Below, piece after piece: positions 8,949 to 17,169 of a stretch of 41,781 bases of DNA. Source of the DNA: Bacteroidota bacterium (lineage in GTDB: Bacteria > Bacteroidota > Bacteroidia > Sphingobacteriales > Sphingobacteriaceae); the NCBI GenBank assembly GCA_013289045.1, contig JABDAU010000031.1, positions 1 through 41,781 of the forward strand, read 5' to 3'. A model generated the notes under the pieces. The model did not search any database. It had not been told where the DNA came from and saw only the letters and a program-made list of their open reading frames with translations. Within the stretch, counting starts at the first letter, position 1. Each line of letters begins with the position of its first letter. A program made the translations under genes and the position numbers.

Positions 8949-10370
8949 TTAGGCCTTATTATTTGTATTGGCTTTTACCTGCTCAAAAGTAATAGGATTA
9001 ATGATATTGCCATTTTCAAACACGGTGTGCAGTTCATCAGCTAAGTCGGGGTTATCCTGCTGATTTACAGTTTTAAATAGGCCATTTATTTTCACCAGTT
9101 TTAAACGACCGGCTTTGCTCTTTTTAAAGCTCGGGGTAATGTTGCCCCGGGCATCCATCTCGGTTGGGTTTTTCTTTACTGCTACTTCCTGGCCATTAAT
9201 AACCGCGTTGCTGCATTTTAAGGCAAATTTTTGTGTGTCGCGGTCAACCTTTTGCAGTAAGGCTCCGCCCATACCCAGCACCAGGTTTTCGGCGCTGATG
9301 CCATTTGCTTTTAAGGCGTTGTAGATGTTAATGATCTCGGCATAGTTTACGCCATCGCCTTGTATCACCCTTACCTGTGGCGGTAATACTTTGTAGCCCT
9401 TGGCATTGGTGGTAAAACCAAAGGTTTCAAACAATATCCCGAATATTTCAAGCAGCGTCATAATCGGGTCGCCGCTATCAGGACGGATTACGAGGGTGCC
9501 TTCGCGGTTTAATATTTCATCCCGCAATTCGGTTCCCCAGTATTCTTTGCAGGCTTTAAAAATGTTAAAGCTATCAGATACACAGGCAATGGCACCGGTT
9601 GGGAAACTACGCAGCACGTGCCTGAAAATTTCCAACTCTCCATCGCGGCCTAATAAAGTGCAAATACTGTGTTCCGTTGCCGGAATGCTTAAGCCATAAA
9701 CCTTTTGAGCATCGTAATAATTAATAGCCATGCCGCTGCCTGCTAAATTATCGCTGCCGCTGAAATTTATTAAATGTGCAGCACCACCAATTTTGGCACT
9801 CTCCACACTGCTCACACTACGGAAGCCAAAATCGTTCAGCACAAAATCAATCCCCGCTTCGGCACCTTCAGTTGCTGTTTCATTATAGAATTGAGTAACA
9901 ACTTTCCTGATCTGGTTGCTTAATGTTGCTACCGTACAAGGGTACCATACCTGCATCAGCAGGGTTTCTAAAAAGTTGGTTAGCCAGTAGCATTCGGGGT
10001 CGGTGTTTTCAACGGTCATTAACACGTTGCTGGTCGGTACAGCGGTACCCTCGGCAACAGCTTTTATTTTTACGGGCAGGTGGCCATTGTACTTATCCAG
10101 GATGTATTGAAATTTAGATTTATCAAACACATCATCACGGCTAAACACCTGTTGTAAAAATCCATCTGCTTCGTCCAGATCCTGCTGTGTGAAAGCCGGG
10201 CCCTGCAGGTATTCTTTCAGAAAATATTGCAGACCGAAGAATATGGTTTCATCAAACATGCCGCCGCGGCTTTCCAGGTAACTGTAGATCTGCGTAGTGC
10301 CGGGATAGTAAAATTTATGGTGTGCATATTTATAGGCATCAGCCAATAGGATCAAATTTTCGCGTTTCAT
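8949..10370 (-). CDS. nadV: Nicotinamide phosphoribosyltransferase (NAMPT/NadV)
   Basis: Condenses nicotinamide with PRPP to NMN, the first step of the non-deamidating NAD salvage route. At 473 residues it is close to the usual NAMPT length. Visible hallmarks are DAYKYAHHKFYYPGT at the N-terminus, NDFGFRSVSSVESA with the base-binding Asp180, the catalytic histidine in SIPATEHSICT (His234, the counterpart of human His247), and RPDSGDP (296-302) for PRPP and ribose binding. It lies 4 nt after nadM and 5 nt before the receptor gene. In this setting it recycles nicotinamide released by NAD-consuming enzymes such as KptA. A phage-type relative, Namat, uses ADP-ribose pyrophosphate instead of PRPP; sequence alone does not settle which applies. 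Confidence 0.94.
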   Translation of the reverse strand: MKRENLILLADAYKYAHHKFYYPGTTQIYSYLESRGGMFDETIFFGLQYFLKEYLQGPAFTQQDLDEADGFLQQVFSRDDVFDKSKFQYILDKYNGHLPVKIKAVAEGTAVPTSNVLMTVENTDPECYWLTNFLETLLMQVWYPCTVATLSNQIRKVVTQFYNETATEGAEAGIDFVLNDFGFRSVSSVESAKIGGAAHLINFSGSDNLAGSGMAINYYDAQKVYGLSIPATEHSICTLLGRDGELEIFRHVLRSFPTGAIACVSDSFNIFKACKEYWGTELRDEILNREGTLVIRPDSGDPIMTLLEIFGILFETFGFTTNAKGYKVLPPQVRVIQGDGVNYAEIINIYNALKANGISAENLVLGMGGALLQKVDRDTQKFALKCSNAVINGQEVAVKKNPTEMDARGNITPSFKKSKAGRLKLVKINGLFKTVNQQDNPDLADELHTVFENGNIINPITFEQVKANTNNKA

Positions 10371-10374
10371 GGTG

Positions 10375-11271
10375 TTAGCTTTTAAGGTATTTGGTAATAA
10401 TAAAGTTGAACATTTCCAGGTGCTCGTCGCTAATAGTTCCGTTGTCGATCATCTGTGGAAGATCGGTTAGTTTAAACCAGTCAAGGTCGATAATGTCATC
10501 CTGGGCAGCAGGTGAACCGGTGACATAGTCGCAGCTGAACAATAGGGTGATGATCTTATCAGCCTCATTGCGATAACGCCAATCGTTTATTTTGCGTGAT
10601 GTCTCGTAAGTCATTTCGCTGATCTCGATTTCTCCGCATTCTTCCGTTAACTCGCGTTTGGCAGCGGCTTCATAGCTTTCATCTTCAGGGTCGGCAAAAC
10701 CGCCCACGAAGCGCCATTTATTGTTGGTTGCTTTTTTGCCCAGCAGTATTTCTGTGCGGTTATTTTTAAAACAGGCTACATCAACGGTCGGATAAACCTT
10801 GGTATATTGATTATAATAAGCATACAAAATCCCCGCTCGGAAATCATTAGAGTCGAACACCTTATCGGCATATTGTTTTCGTAACTCGGTAGCATTATAA
10901 TCGCCGTGTTCAGGCAATTCAATAGTTTCAAACCTTCCGGCATAATATGGAATAAAACTATCCCGGCTACCGTAGAGGCAAAAATGCTCGTTAGGGAAAA
11001 CGCCTTTCAGCAAGTTATCAATACTATCCGACCATGTTTTATCACTTGGATGGTCGCTTACCGGCAAAACAATTACTTCAGGATAATCTTTTTTGATCAT
11101 CTTTTCACGGGTATAGTAATCGTAGGGGTTTTTGCGGCTGCCGACCAAAGGACTTACACCTAATAAGATGATCAATTTAGCGTGGCTTTCTTTAACCATG
11201 CTAATCAATTGCTTGTGCCCTTCATGCAGATAAGGGGTCTGAAAGCGGGCGATAATAACTGCTGTTTTCAT
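10375..11271 (-). CDS. nadM: NadM-Nudix: NMN adenylyltransferase / ADP-ribose pyrophosphatase
   Basis: The N-terminal half is an archaeal-type NMN adenylyltransferase: IIARFQTPYLHEGH with His16 and His19, and a second motif around YNATELR (125-131). The C-terminal half is a Nudix hydrolase: GGFADPEDES then RELTEECG (Nudix box about 190-213), with one extra residue in the first loop compared with the standard box. Proteins with this layout make NAD from NMN and hydrolyse ADP-ribose to AMP and ribose 5-phosphate. It is the first gene after the putative NrtR-controlled promoter and leads the salvage operon. With KptA and ADP-ribosylglycohydrolase nearby, the Nudix half could recycle their products. 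Family assignment is strong; in vivo substrates are inferred. Confidence 0.93.
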   Translation of the reverse strand: MKTAVIIARFQTPYLHEGHKQLISMVKESHAKLIILLGVSPLVGSRKNPYDYYTREKMIKKDYPEVIVLPVSDHPSDKTWSDSIDNLLKGVFPNEHFCLYGSRDSFIPYYAGRFETIELPEHGDYNATELRKQYADKVFDSNDFRAGILYAYYNQYTKVYPTVDVACFKNNRTEILLGKKATNNKWRFVGGFADPEDESYEAAAKRELTEECGEIEISEMTYETSRKINDWRYRNEADKIITLLFSCDYVTGSPAAQDDIIDLDWFKLTDLPQMIDNGTISDEHLEMFNFIITKYLKS

Positions 11272-11277
11272 TATTAA

Positions 11278-11325
11278 TTTGCGTTAATTATACGCAAATA
11301 TAAATATGCGTTTTAAATACACAAA
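11278..11325. promoter_or_regulatory. Two tandem palindromic operators, probably NrtR boxes
   Basis: The first copy (11278-11298) has perfect 7-bp arms TTTGCGT and ACGCAAA around a 7-nt AT centre. The second (11305-11325) has TATGCGT and ACACAAA in the same layout, centres 27 bp apart. One copy covers the -7 element and start point, the other the promoter spacer and -33 element, so binding would block RNA polymerase. They lie between nrtR and the first structural gene of the NAD operon. NrtR-type repressors are known to be relieved by ADP-ribose or related ligands; binding here is inferred. Confidence 0.75.
11295..11325 (-). promoter_or_regulatory. Promoter of the NAD salvage operon
   Basis: Read on the minus strand, TTTG (positions 11325-11322) is followed after exactly 19 nt by TATATTTG (11302-11295). 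This is a full match to the Bacteroidota consensus TTTG-N19-TAnnTTTG. The nadM start codon begins at 11271, giving a short leader of about 15-20 nt. Confidence 0.85.
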
Positions 11326-11357
11326 TTATTTTTTCATTTATTTTAATTTTCAATGAT

Positions 11358-12044
11358 TTATATCTCGAAGTTGATACCTTCTTTTTGCAGATGAAAGTAT
11401 TTTTGTTTGTTAAAGCGGAAAAGGTTACCAGGGCGGCCTGCGCCATCAAGCGCTTGTTTTTCGGCTGTTTCTTCCAGGAAACCAAATTTGATGACCTTCT
11501 TTTTAAAGTTGCGGCGATCGATGGGGCGATCCAGCACAGCCATATATAGTTTTTCCAATTCAGAGAAAGGGAATTTTTCTTCCAGTAACTCAAACCCCAC
11601 TGGCTGATACAGCATTTTGTTTTTCAGACGCTCATGCGCTGCAGTTAGAATCCCTTTATGGTCAAAAGCCAGTTGGGGTAGTTTTTTAATATTGAACCAG
11701 GCCACATCGGCAGCATCGGTGTCGGCATACAGTTCAAAGGCATCAGGCTTAACCAGGCCGTAATAAGTGATGGATATCACCCGGTTACGTGGATCACGAC
11801 CAGGCTTACCAAAGCTATACAACTGCTCTAAATAATTAATGTTAACGCCGGTTTCTTCTTTTAGTTCGCGCTGAACGGCTTCTTCCAATGATTCTGCATC
11901 GCCAACCAAACCGCCGGGCAGGGCCCAGCTATCTTTAAAGGGTTGAATGTTACGTTTGATCAATAGCACAGACAATCCTTCTCTGGAGGTGTATCCGAAT
12001 ACTACGGCATCAACAGCTACTTTAATATTTTGCATGGCGGGCAT
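11358..12044 (-). CDS. nrtR: NrtR-type Nudix-related transcriptional repressor of NAD metabolism
   Basis: A 228-residue protein with an N-terminal Nudix-like ligand domain and a C-terminal winged helix. The Nudix segment reads WALPGGLVGDAESLEEA followed by RELKEETG (about 44-66). The C-terminal region LDRPIDRRNFKKKVIKFGFL is typical of the NrtR DNA-binding domain. Family members bind palindromes in front of NAD genes and release them on binding ADP-ribose or related metabolites. Two matching palindromes lie just downstream, over the promoter of the NAD operon. It starts 15 nt after the end of the aminotransferase gene, so the two are probably cotranscribed. Met4 is an alternative start. The intact Nudix box leaves residual hydrolase activity possible. 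Some Bacteroidota relatives control arabinose genes instead, but the neighbours here favour NAD. Confidence 0.88.
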   Translation of the reverse strand: MPAMQNIKVAVDAVVFGYTSREGLSVLLIKRNIQPFKDSWALPGGLVGDAESLEEAVQRELKEETGVNINYLEQLYSFGKPGRDPRNRVISITYYGLVKPDAFELYADTDAADVAWFNIKKLPQLAFDHKGILTAAHERLKNKMLYQPVGFELLEEKFPFSELEKLYMAVLDRPIDRRNFKKKVIKFGFLEETAEKQALDGAGRPGNLFRFNKQKYFHLQKEGINFEI

Positions 12045-12059
12045 GTTACAAAGTTAAAG

Positions 12060-13232
12060 TTATTTTACTGATGAGAAATCAATTAAAAGCTGTGTTAGCT
12101 TATTGCGGTATCTCCTGCTCATTGCCGGATAGGCGGGTAAATAAACAAGGTTCTCTAATGTCAGTTCTTCAGAGTCGGGAATAGTATTCAGTTTATCTAG
12201 CTTGATTAAACTGGAAGCTTTTTGCGAGGCATCGAAACCTTTACTACGCAAGTAATTGATCAGTCGATCCGGGTCATTGGTTTCTACAGGCATCACCCAA
12301 TAAGTGTGCATCTTATTTTTAAAGCCAATTTTATAAGCATCCGGGATATTCGTTAAAATATCATTGGCTAATTGTATCCTTGAAGTGATACACTGCTGAT
12401 CGACATTGTTCAGTTTGCTTTGGAGAAGTTTTTGATTTGGCGCACAAGGCCGATAACGGATTTGTTTAAAAATGTCATCCCCAGGGAAGCCTTTTGTAAA
12501 GCCATCCAGTACCTCTTCAAAATCCTTTCCCATAGCCATTACCAGATTATAAAATCCGGTATAAATGGTTTTATGGGTGAGCAGCTTTACAAAGGCTACT
12601 TTAAATAGTTTTTTAAAATAGCCCTTAATATCCTGTTGTGGGTATTGCCCGTTCCGCGCAGTAACCTCGGCATACAAAGCGTCATCTTTTATTTTGATTA
12701 TTGAACCCCTGACGGCAGTATTGGTTTTAATAAAGCCAAAGCTAAACATTACTACATCCGAGGCTGAATTTCCGTTATAAATATTACCGGCATAAGCCTG
12801 GGCGCAATCCTCAAATATCACCAAATTGTGCTTTTGAGCTATAGCAATTAGCCCATCGGTTTCCATTATCCCACCGAAAAGATGGGTTATCAATATGGCT
12901 TTGGTGGTGGGTGTAATGGCGGCCTCCACCGAAGCAGGTGATATATTTAAGGTGTGCTTATTAACAGGGATGGGTACGGGTGTTAAGTTATGGCCGGTAA
13001 TAATGTTAAACATATCCGGTATATTAATATTAGTCACCAAAACCCCGGAGCCAGGTGGGAAATTCAAAGCGCTTAGCACCAGATCAAAACCTGTACGTAC
13101 CGAAAGGCAGATCAGTTTGTTGTTATGTTGATCAACGGTGGGCTTTTGAAATTTAAAGCGATCGGTAAGGCAATAGTAAATCCCTGAAACCAGGTCTTTA
13201 TAGCTGATATATAATTTACCTCTGGGTATCAT
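12060..13232 (-). CDS. DegT/DnrJ/EryC1/StrS-family PLP-dependent aminotransferase
   Basis: A 390-residue member of the sugar-aminotransferase family. IFEDCAQAYAG supplies the pyridine-binding Asp142, and FSFGFIKT the probable Schiff-base Lys169. The middle (200-250) contains an unusually basic, hydrophobic insert (GYFKKLFKVAFVKLLTHKTIYTGF is its core region) that may touch the membrane. These enzymes usually put amino groups on nucleotide-linked sugars. The gene is transcribed away from the FAD-oxidase/methyltransferase operon and toward nrtR. It may belong functionally with the divergent operon. No nucleotide-sugar genes are nearby, so the substrate is unknown. Confidence 0.8.
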   Translation of the reverse strand: MIPRGKLYISYKDLVSGIYYCLTDRFKFQKPTVDQHNNKLICLSVRTGFDLVLSALNFPPGSGVLVTNINIPDMFNIITGHNLTPVPIPVNKHTLNISPASVEAAITPTTKAILITHLFGGIMETDGLIAIAQKHNLVIFEDCAQAYAGNIYNGNSASDVVMFSFGFIKTNTAVRGSIIKIKDDALYAEVTARNGQYPQQDIKGYFKKLFKVAFVKLLTHKTIYTGFYNLVMAMGKDFEEVLDGFTKGFPGDDIFKQIRYRPCAPNQKLLQSKLNNVDQQCITSRIQLANDILTNIPDAYKIGFKNKMHTYWVMPVETNDPDRLINYLRSKGFDASQKASSLIKLDKLNTIPDSEELTLENLVYLPAYPAMSRRYRNKLTQLLIDFSSVK

Positions 13233-13266
13233 GTTGCATTTTATATAAACTGCTATAATTATAATT

Positions 13267-13297
13267 GAAAGTTATGATATATTAGCGTATTGCCAAG
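13267..13297 (-). promoter_or_regulatory. Probable promoter of the aminotransferase-nrtR unit
   Basis: On the minus strand CTTG (13297-13294), 19 nt, then TAACTTTC (13274-13267). Each box has one mismatch to the Bacteroidota consensus, and the spacing is exact. The aminotransferase ATG follows at 13232. Confidence 0.5.
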
Positions 13298-13304
13298 ACC
13301 ATTT

Positions 13305-15062
13305 ATGCGCCTGAAACAAAAGCTACCTGTAACCTATCTGCTATTTACTTTTAACGGCCGCTTATCAAAAGGTGCTTTTTGGTTGGCTTCCCTGTTTTAC
13401 TGGTGTACTTTTTATGTGTTATATAACCTATTGCTATTCAGTATAAGCGAACAAGCTACGTTTATATTATATCCATTATTATTCTGGATCATTACGGCCA
13501 CTTCCATCAAGCGTCTGCATGATCAGGGCTATTCGGGCTACTGGCTGCTTACTGTTTTAATACCGGTGCTTGGGCCGTTGTGGCTGTTCTGGCGATTGGG
13601 GTTCAAGAAAGGGAATTATACAGCAAACCAATACGGCTCGGTACCCGGGTCAGCGCCTGATTATCTTAAAAACGATGAGGGCAAAGAAATCCCGCACCTT
13701 AAAACCGATGAACGTATTATTGATGATGTAACCCGGCTTAACCCGGTATTAGTTGCTAAAATAGTGCGACCAGGTTCTGTTGATGAGGTCAGCGAAATTG
13801 TGAAAAATACTGCCGGAGCCATCTCCGTAGGTGGAGGACGTTTCAGCATGGGTGGGCAAACTGCCAGTCCGCATAGTGTGCATATTGACATGCGTGGGAT
13901 GAACAAGGTACTGGAATTTTCGGCAGAAAATAAACTGATCAAAGTGCAGACCGGCATCCGCTGGTGCGATATTCAACAGTATATTGACGAACATGATCTA
14001 AGCATTAAAATAATGCAAACCTATGCCAACTTCACTGTTGGAGGGGCATTGAGTGTTAATGCCCACGGACGATACATGGGCATGGGGCCGGTAGTTTTAT
14101 CCGTGTGTTCAATTGATGTAGTATTGGCCGATGGTTCATTGGTACATGCTACGCGCATAGAAAATCAGGAGATATTTTTTGGTGCGATAGGGGGCTATAA
14201 TGGCATCGGAATTATTGTTCAGGCTGAGCTGGAACTAGCCGATAATCTCGCCATCAAGCGCATTGATAAAAAAATGAAGGTGGAAGAGTATAAGGATTAC
14301 TTCTTTAAGACCATCCGCGATAACCCAAAGGTAGTTTTTCATAATGGCGATATCTACCCACCTAAATACAAACGATTACGTGCCGTAAGCTGGATAGAAA
14401 CCAATGAAAAGCCAACTGTTAAAACCCGGTTAATGCCACTGAAAGAATCATATCCGCTTGAAAGATATTTTCTGTGGGCATTTACAGAAAGGCCGTTGGG
14501 CAAACCCTACCGGGAATTTGTGATTGACCCTTTACTATTTAGGGGCAAAAAGATCCACTGGCGAAACTACGAAGCCGGTTATGATGTTGCCGAACTGGAG
14601 CCTAAATCACGAATCAACAGCACTTATGTTTTATTGGAATATTTTGTTCCTGTGGATAGCTTTGAGGAATTTGAACATACCATGGCCGAAATATTTATCC
14701 GTTTTAATGTGAACGTGCTTAATGTTTCTATCCGCCACGCGAAAGCCGATCCTGGCACTTACCTGGCCTGGGCGCGTGAAGAAGTATTTGCCTTTGTAGT
14801 TTATTATAAACAGCGTACCGACGCCGCATCAAAACACGCGGTAGCTGTATGGACACGTGAATTGGCCGATGCTGTTGCTGCCGTAAATGGCGCATACTAT
14901 TTACCTTACCAAGTACACCCAACAGCGGTACAGTTTCATAAGGCATATCCCAACGCACAAAAATTATTTGATCTGAAAGCTAGGCTTGACCCTGACTATA
15001 AATTCAGGAACATATTTTGGGATACCTACTATCAACCATTAAAACCACAAAACAATGGCTAA
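13305..15062 (+). CDS. DUF805 membrane domain fused to FAD-linked oxidase
   Basis: Residues about 8-110 form a DUF805 domain: FNGRLSKGAFWLASL, several membrane helices, IKRLHDQGYSGYWLL, and a final NQYGSVPG. The rest is an FAD-linked oxidase of the VAO/GlcD type: LVAKIVRPGSVDEVSEIV, the flavin-binding segment ISVGGGRFSMGGQT, then GGALSVNAHGRYMG and GGYNGIGIIVQAEL. The C-terminus resembles sugar-lactone or aldonolactone oxidases and ends with LDPDYKFRNIFWDTYY. The ORF can extend to a TTG at 13290, but ATG 13305 fits the usual DUF805 start. The methyltransferase gene overlaps its end by 8 nt. The fusion would place the oxidase at the inner face of the cytoplasmic membrane. The substrate is unknown. 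Confidence 0.85.
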   Translation: MRLKQKLPVTYLLFTFNGRLSKGAFWLASLFYWCTFYVLYNLLLFSISEQATFILYPLLFWIITATSIKRLHDQGYSGYWLLTVLIPVLGPLWLFWRLGFKKGNYTANQYGSVPGSAPDYLKNDEGKEIPHLKTDERIIDDVTRLNPVLVAKIVRPGSVDEVSEIVKNTAGAISVGGGRFSMGGQTASPHSVHIDMRGMNKVLEFSAENKLIKVQTGIRWCDIQQYIDEHDLSIKIMQTYANFTVGGALSVNAHGRYMGMGPVVLSVCSIDVVLADGSLVHATRIENQEIFFGAIGGYNGIGIIVQAELELADNLAIKRIDKKMKVEEYKDYFFKTIRDNPKVVFHNGDIYPPKYKRLRAVSWIETNEKPTVKTRLMPLKESYPLERYFLWAFTERPLGKPYREFVIDPLLFRGKKIHWRNYEAGYDVAELEPKSRINSTYVLLEYFVPVDSFEEFEHTMAEIFIRFNVNVLNVSIRHAKADPGTYLAWAREEVFAFVVYYKQRTDAASKHAVAVWTRELADAVAAVNGAYYLPYQVHPTAVQFHKAYPNAQKLFDLKARLDPDYKFRNIFWDTYYQPLKPQNNG

Positions 15063-15912
15063 TACATCCGAATTTAAAGCAGTATTTAACGACACCAAAT
15101 GGAGCGACGATTTTTACCGCTTTTTGCAGGTGATATTTCATTTATATCCTGAAGATAAATTTCATCAGCTGATAAAAGAAGAAACTGCTACAGGTAAAAC
15201 CGATGAGGAGATCTATAAATCAGTACAAAGCAAGCTGAAAAACATTAAGCCATTTTTATCGGAGTTAACCTATGCCTTACCTGCACTTAAAAAGCAGAAA
15301 AAAGAGATAGTTAGGCAAACGCTGGAATTATTGGGTGGGATAAAACAGATCAACGGCTATGCTGAGATCGGCTCTACAGGCCGTTATGTTGGTCAGCTAA
15401 GAAAAGAAGCAAAGGTTACCGGATCGATATATTTGATAAATGATCTTGCGCCAACCAACTCACCCGGCGATATTATGGAGCGCGGGCAACTCGGCAAGTT
15501 GGGTACTTTTGTTGATATTGATTGGTATGACCCCATTAGCAGTTCAATTATCCCCGATGCCAGCCTGGATTTGGTTACCTGTTATATTGGTTTGCACCAT
15601 TGCCCGGTGGCTAAACTGGATGGGTTTGTTAAATCGATCTACCGTATCTTACGGCCCAACGGTTCATTTGTTATCCGCGATCATAATGTTAAAACGCCCG
15701 AGATGGCCACCTTTGTTTCTTTGGTGCATACGGTATTTAATGTGGGATTGAACGAAACCTGGGAGTTTGAAGCCAAAGATTTTAAAAACTTTAAACCGGC
15801 AGACGAATGGGCAGCGATTATAGAGCAGGCTGTATTTAAAGATGCAGGCAAACGCATATTGCAGGATAAAGATCCATCCGACAATACCTTAATGTTATTT
15901 ACCAAAGTATAA
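15055..15912 (+). CDS. Class I SAM-dependent methyltransferase
   Basis: A 285-residue protein with an N-terminal helical part and a Rossmann-type methyltransferase core: the SAM-binding strand YAEIGSTGRYVGQL (about 102-115), a later acidic loop, the DLVTCYIGLHHC segment typical of Methyltransf_11 (about 175-186), and the RILRPNGSFVIRDHN strand (about 200-214). The first motif lacks the classical GxGxG and has GSTGRY. It overlaps the FAD-oxidase gene by 8 nt and is followed after 2 nt by an envelope protein gene, so all three are probably translated from one mRNA. The substrate is unknown; a small lipid or specialised metabolite is plausible from the neighbours. Confidence 0.82.
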   Translation: MANTSEFKAVFNDTKWSDDFYRFLQVIFHLYPEDKFHQLIKEETATGKTDEEIYKSVQSKLKNIKPFLSELTYALPALKKQKKEIVRQTLELLGGIKQINGYAEIGSTGRYVGQLRKEAKVTGSIYLINDLAPTNSPGDIMERGQLGKLGTFVDIDWYDPISSSIIPDASLDLVTCYIGLHHCPVAKLDGFVKSIYRILRPNGSFVIRDHNVKTPEMATFVSLVHTVFNVGLNETWEFEAKDFKNFKPADEWAAIIEQAVFKDAGKRILQDKDPSDNTLMLFTKV

Positions 15913-15914
15913 GC

Positions 15915-17012
15915 ATGAAAAGGCTAAGGATACTGACATTAATTGCGTTGCTGCTGGCGATCATAACGTTTGCTGTTAAAAACAGGAAACCTTCTACTTT
16001 GCCAGCCGGGAAGGGGCTGTTGGTTGATAAAGCTTGGCTGTCAACTAATAAGCACCCGCTAACACCCAAGGCAGCTATACGTCCGCCTGATCAAACTTTT
16101 CTGACCTATCCCGAATGGTTCCTTGTGTTTAGTCCGGCTGAACAGGCAGATTACTTTAAAACCCGCACATCAACCACATTTCCATATATGAAACATGTTG
16201 ACCAGATGTGGGGCGGTTATGGGGTAATGTACGACCAGATAAAAGGCAATTTTCCATTCAATACCGGCTATCATGTTATGATATGGGTAATAGCCGGTAG
16301 TACCACCGTTGAATATGGAATCAAATCGTTTTACGAGACTATTATTGGCCGAATAACCGATACTAACCCGTATGATGAAATGACGGCCGAAGATAAGTTC
16401 AACGCTGATTATGAACACAGCTATGTGAAATTTATTGAGGCCTTGCCATGGTATGAGTATAATTTTAACTATCAGCTTAAATCGTTGTGGAGTAATACCA
16501 CTTTCTCCGGTCCGCATTTACTGCGTAAATTGGAAAGACGCTATTATCTTACTACCGAACTATTGGTTAAAAGCGGCTATGGTTGGCTGATAGGCCTCGG
16601 CACCAAATCGGCTTATGAAACAGCTTCATTGCAAACAGCAGTAGTGATGGATAAATTACCGGCAGGACTGGATACCACCGACTTTGTACATAATGTAAAA
16701 GTATTGCCAAACGCCATGGTACTGGCTAACCTACCCCGTTATGCTGAATTTAATACTGCGGTTAGTAAGCTGGCTGAAAATGGTGTTAGTTTTACTGAGA
16801 TTGCCGGGAATAAAGGTGCTATCATGCTTACTATTTTAACCGACAAGTCTTTAAATGTAACCGGCAATTATAGAGTATTATTTACCCAGCCAATTTTTAC
16901 TAGGCACGGTTTAAACAGGGTTGCTATAGTAACCACGGTAGGAAACCTAAGTAGTACGATCAAAACACTTTTGGATGGTAAGATCACTATTGAGCATGTG
17001 TACGACTATTAA
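15915..17012 (+). CDS. Hypothetical protein with N-terminal membrane anchor
   Basis: A 365-residue protein that I do not assign to a named family. It starts with a positively charged end and one hydrophobic helix (LRILTLIALLLAIITFAV), so it is anchored in or secreted across the inner membrane. The remainder is soluble, rich in aromatic residues, with a recognisable LTYPEWFLVFSPAEQADYF segment near residue 65 and a YHVMIWVIAGSTTVEYG hydrophobic stretch near 120. It is the last gene of the three-gene operon, 2 nt after the methyltransferase. Its role is probably in the same pathway as the FAD oxidase and the methyltransferase. Confidence 0.7.
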   Translation: MKRLRILTLIALLLAIITFAVKNRKPSTLPAGKGLLVDKAWLSTNKHPLTPKAAIRPPDQTFLTYPEWFLVFSPAEQADYFKTRTSTTFPYMKHVDQMWGGYGVMYDQIKGNFPFNTGYHVMIWVIAGSTTVEYGIKSFYETIIGRITDTNPYDEMTAEDKFNADYEHSYVKFIEALPWYEYNFNYQLKSLWSNTTFSGPHLLRKLERRYYLTTELLVKSGYGWLIGLGTKSAYETASLQTAVVMDKLPAGLDTTDFVHNVKVLPNAMVLANLPRYAEFNTAVSKLAENGVSFTEIAGNKGAIMLTILTDKSLNVTGNYRVLFTQPIFTRHGLNRVAIVTTVGNLSSTIKTLLDGKITIEHVYDY

Positions 17013-17049
17013 TATTTGCGCTCGTTTTAAAACTCCTATACTACATTTT

Positions 17050-17078
17050 TTTGATACTCAATTAAAATCCTATATTTG
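17050..17078 (+). promoter_or_regulatory. Promoter of the rtcB2-prfH operon
   Basis: TTTG (17050-17053), 17 nt, then TATATTTG (17071-17078) matches the Bacteroidota vegetative promoter. It lies 38 nt after the upstream operon and roughly 270 nt before the first large gene, which leaves a long transcribed leader. Confidence 0.8.
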
Positions 17079-17121
17079 CATCCAATTCCTGATTTGTTAA
17101 CATTTTAAATATCAAGGAATC

Positions 17122-17169
17122 ATGACAGAGCAACGCTACATATCGCCCCTTTCGCTCATTGCCCATTAG
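17122..17169 (+). CDS. Putative 15-residue leader peptide
   Basis: ATG at 17122, preceded by AAGGAA (17114-17119), opens a 15-codon ORF encoding MTEQRYISPLSLIAH and ending with TAG. It lies about 37 nt after the likely transcription start, in the long leader of an operon that repairs ribosomes. The frame after TAG stays open for 12 more codons up to a TAA at 17206. Translation is not proven; its position between promoter and hairpins is that expected of a leader peptide in an attenuation device. Confidence 0.4.
   Translation: MTEQRYISPLSLIAH

Noticed and set aside
11288..11593. 101-codon minus-strand ORF overlapping the end of nrtR
   Set aside because: It is in another frame of nrtR and would cover the promoter and operators; no domain is visible.
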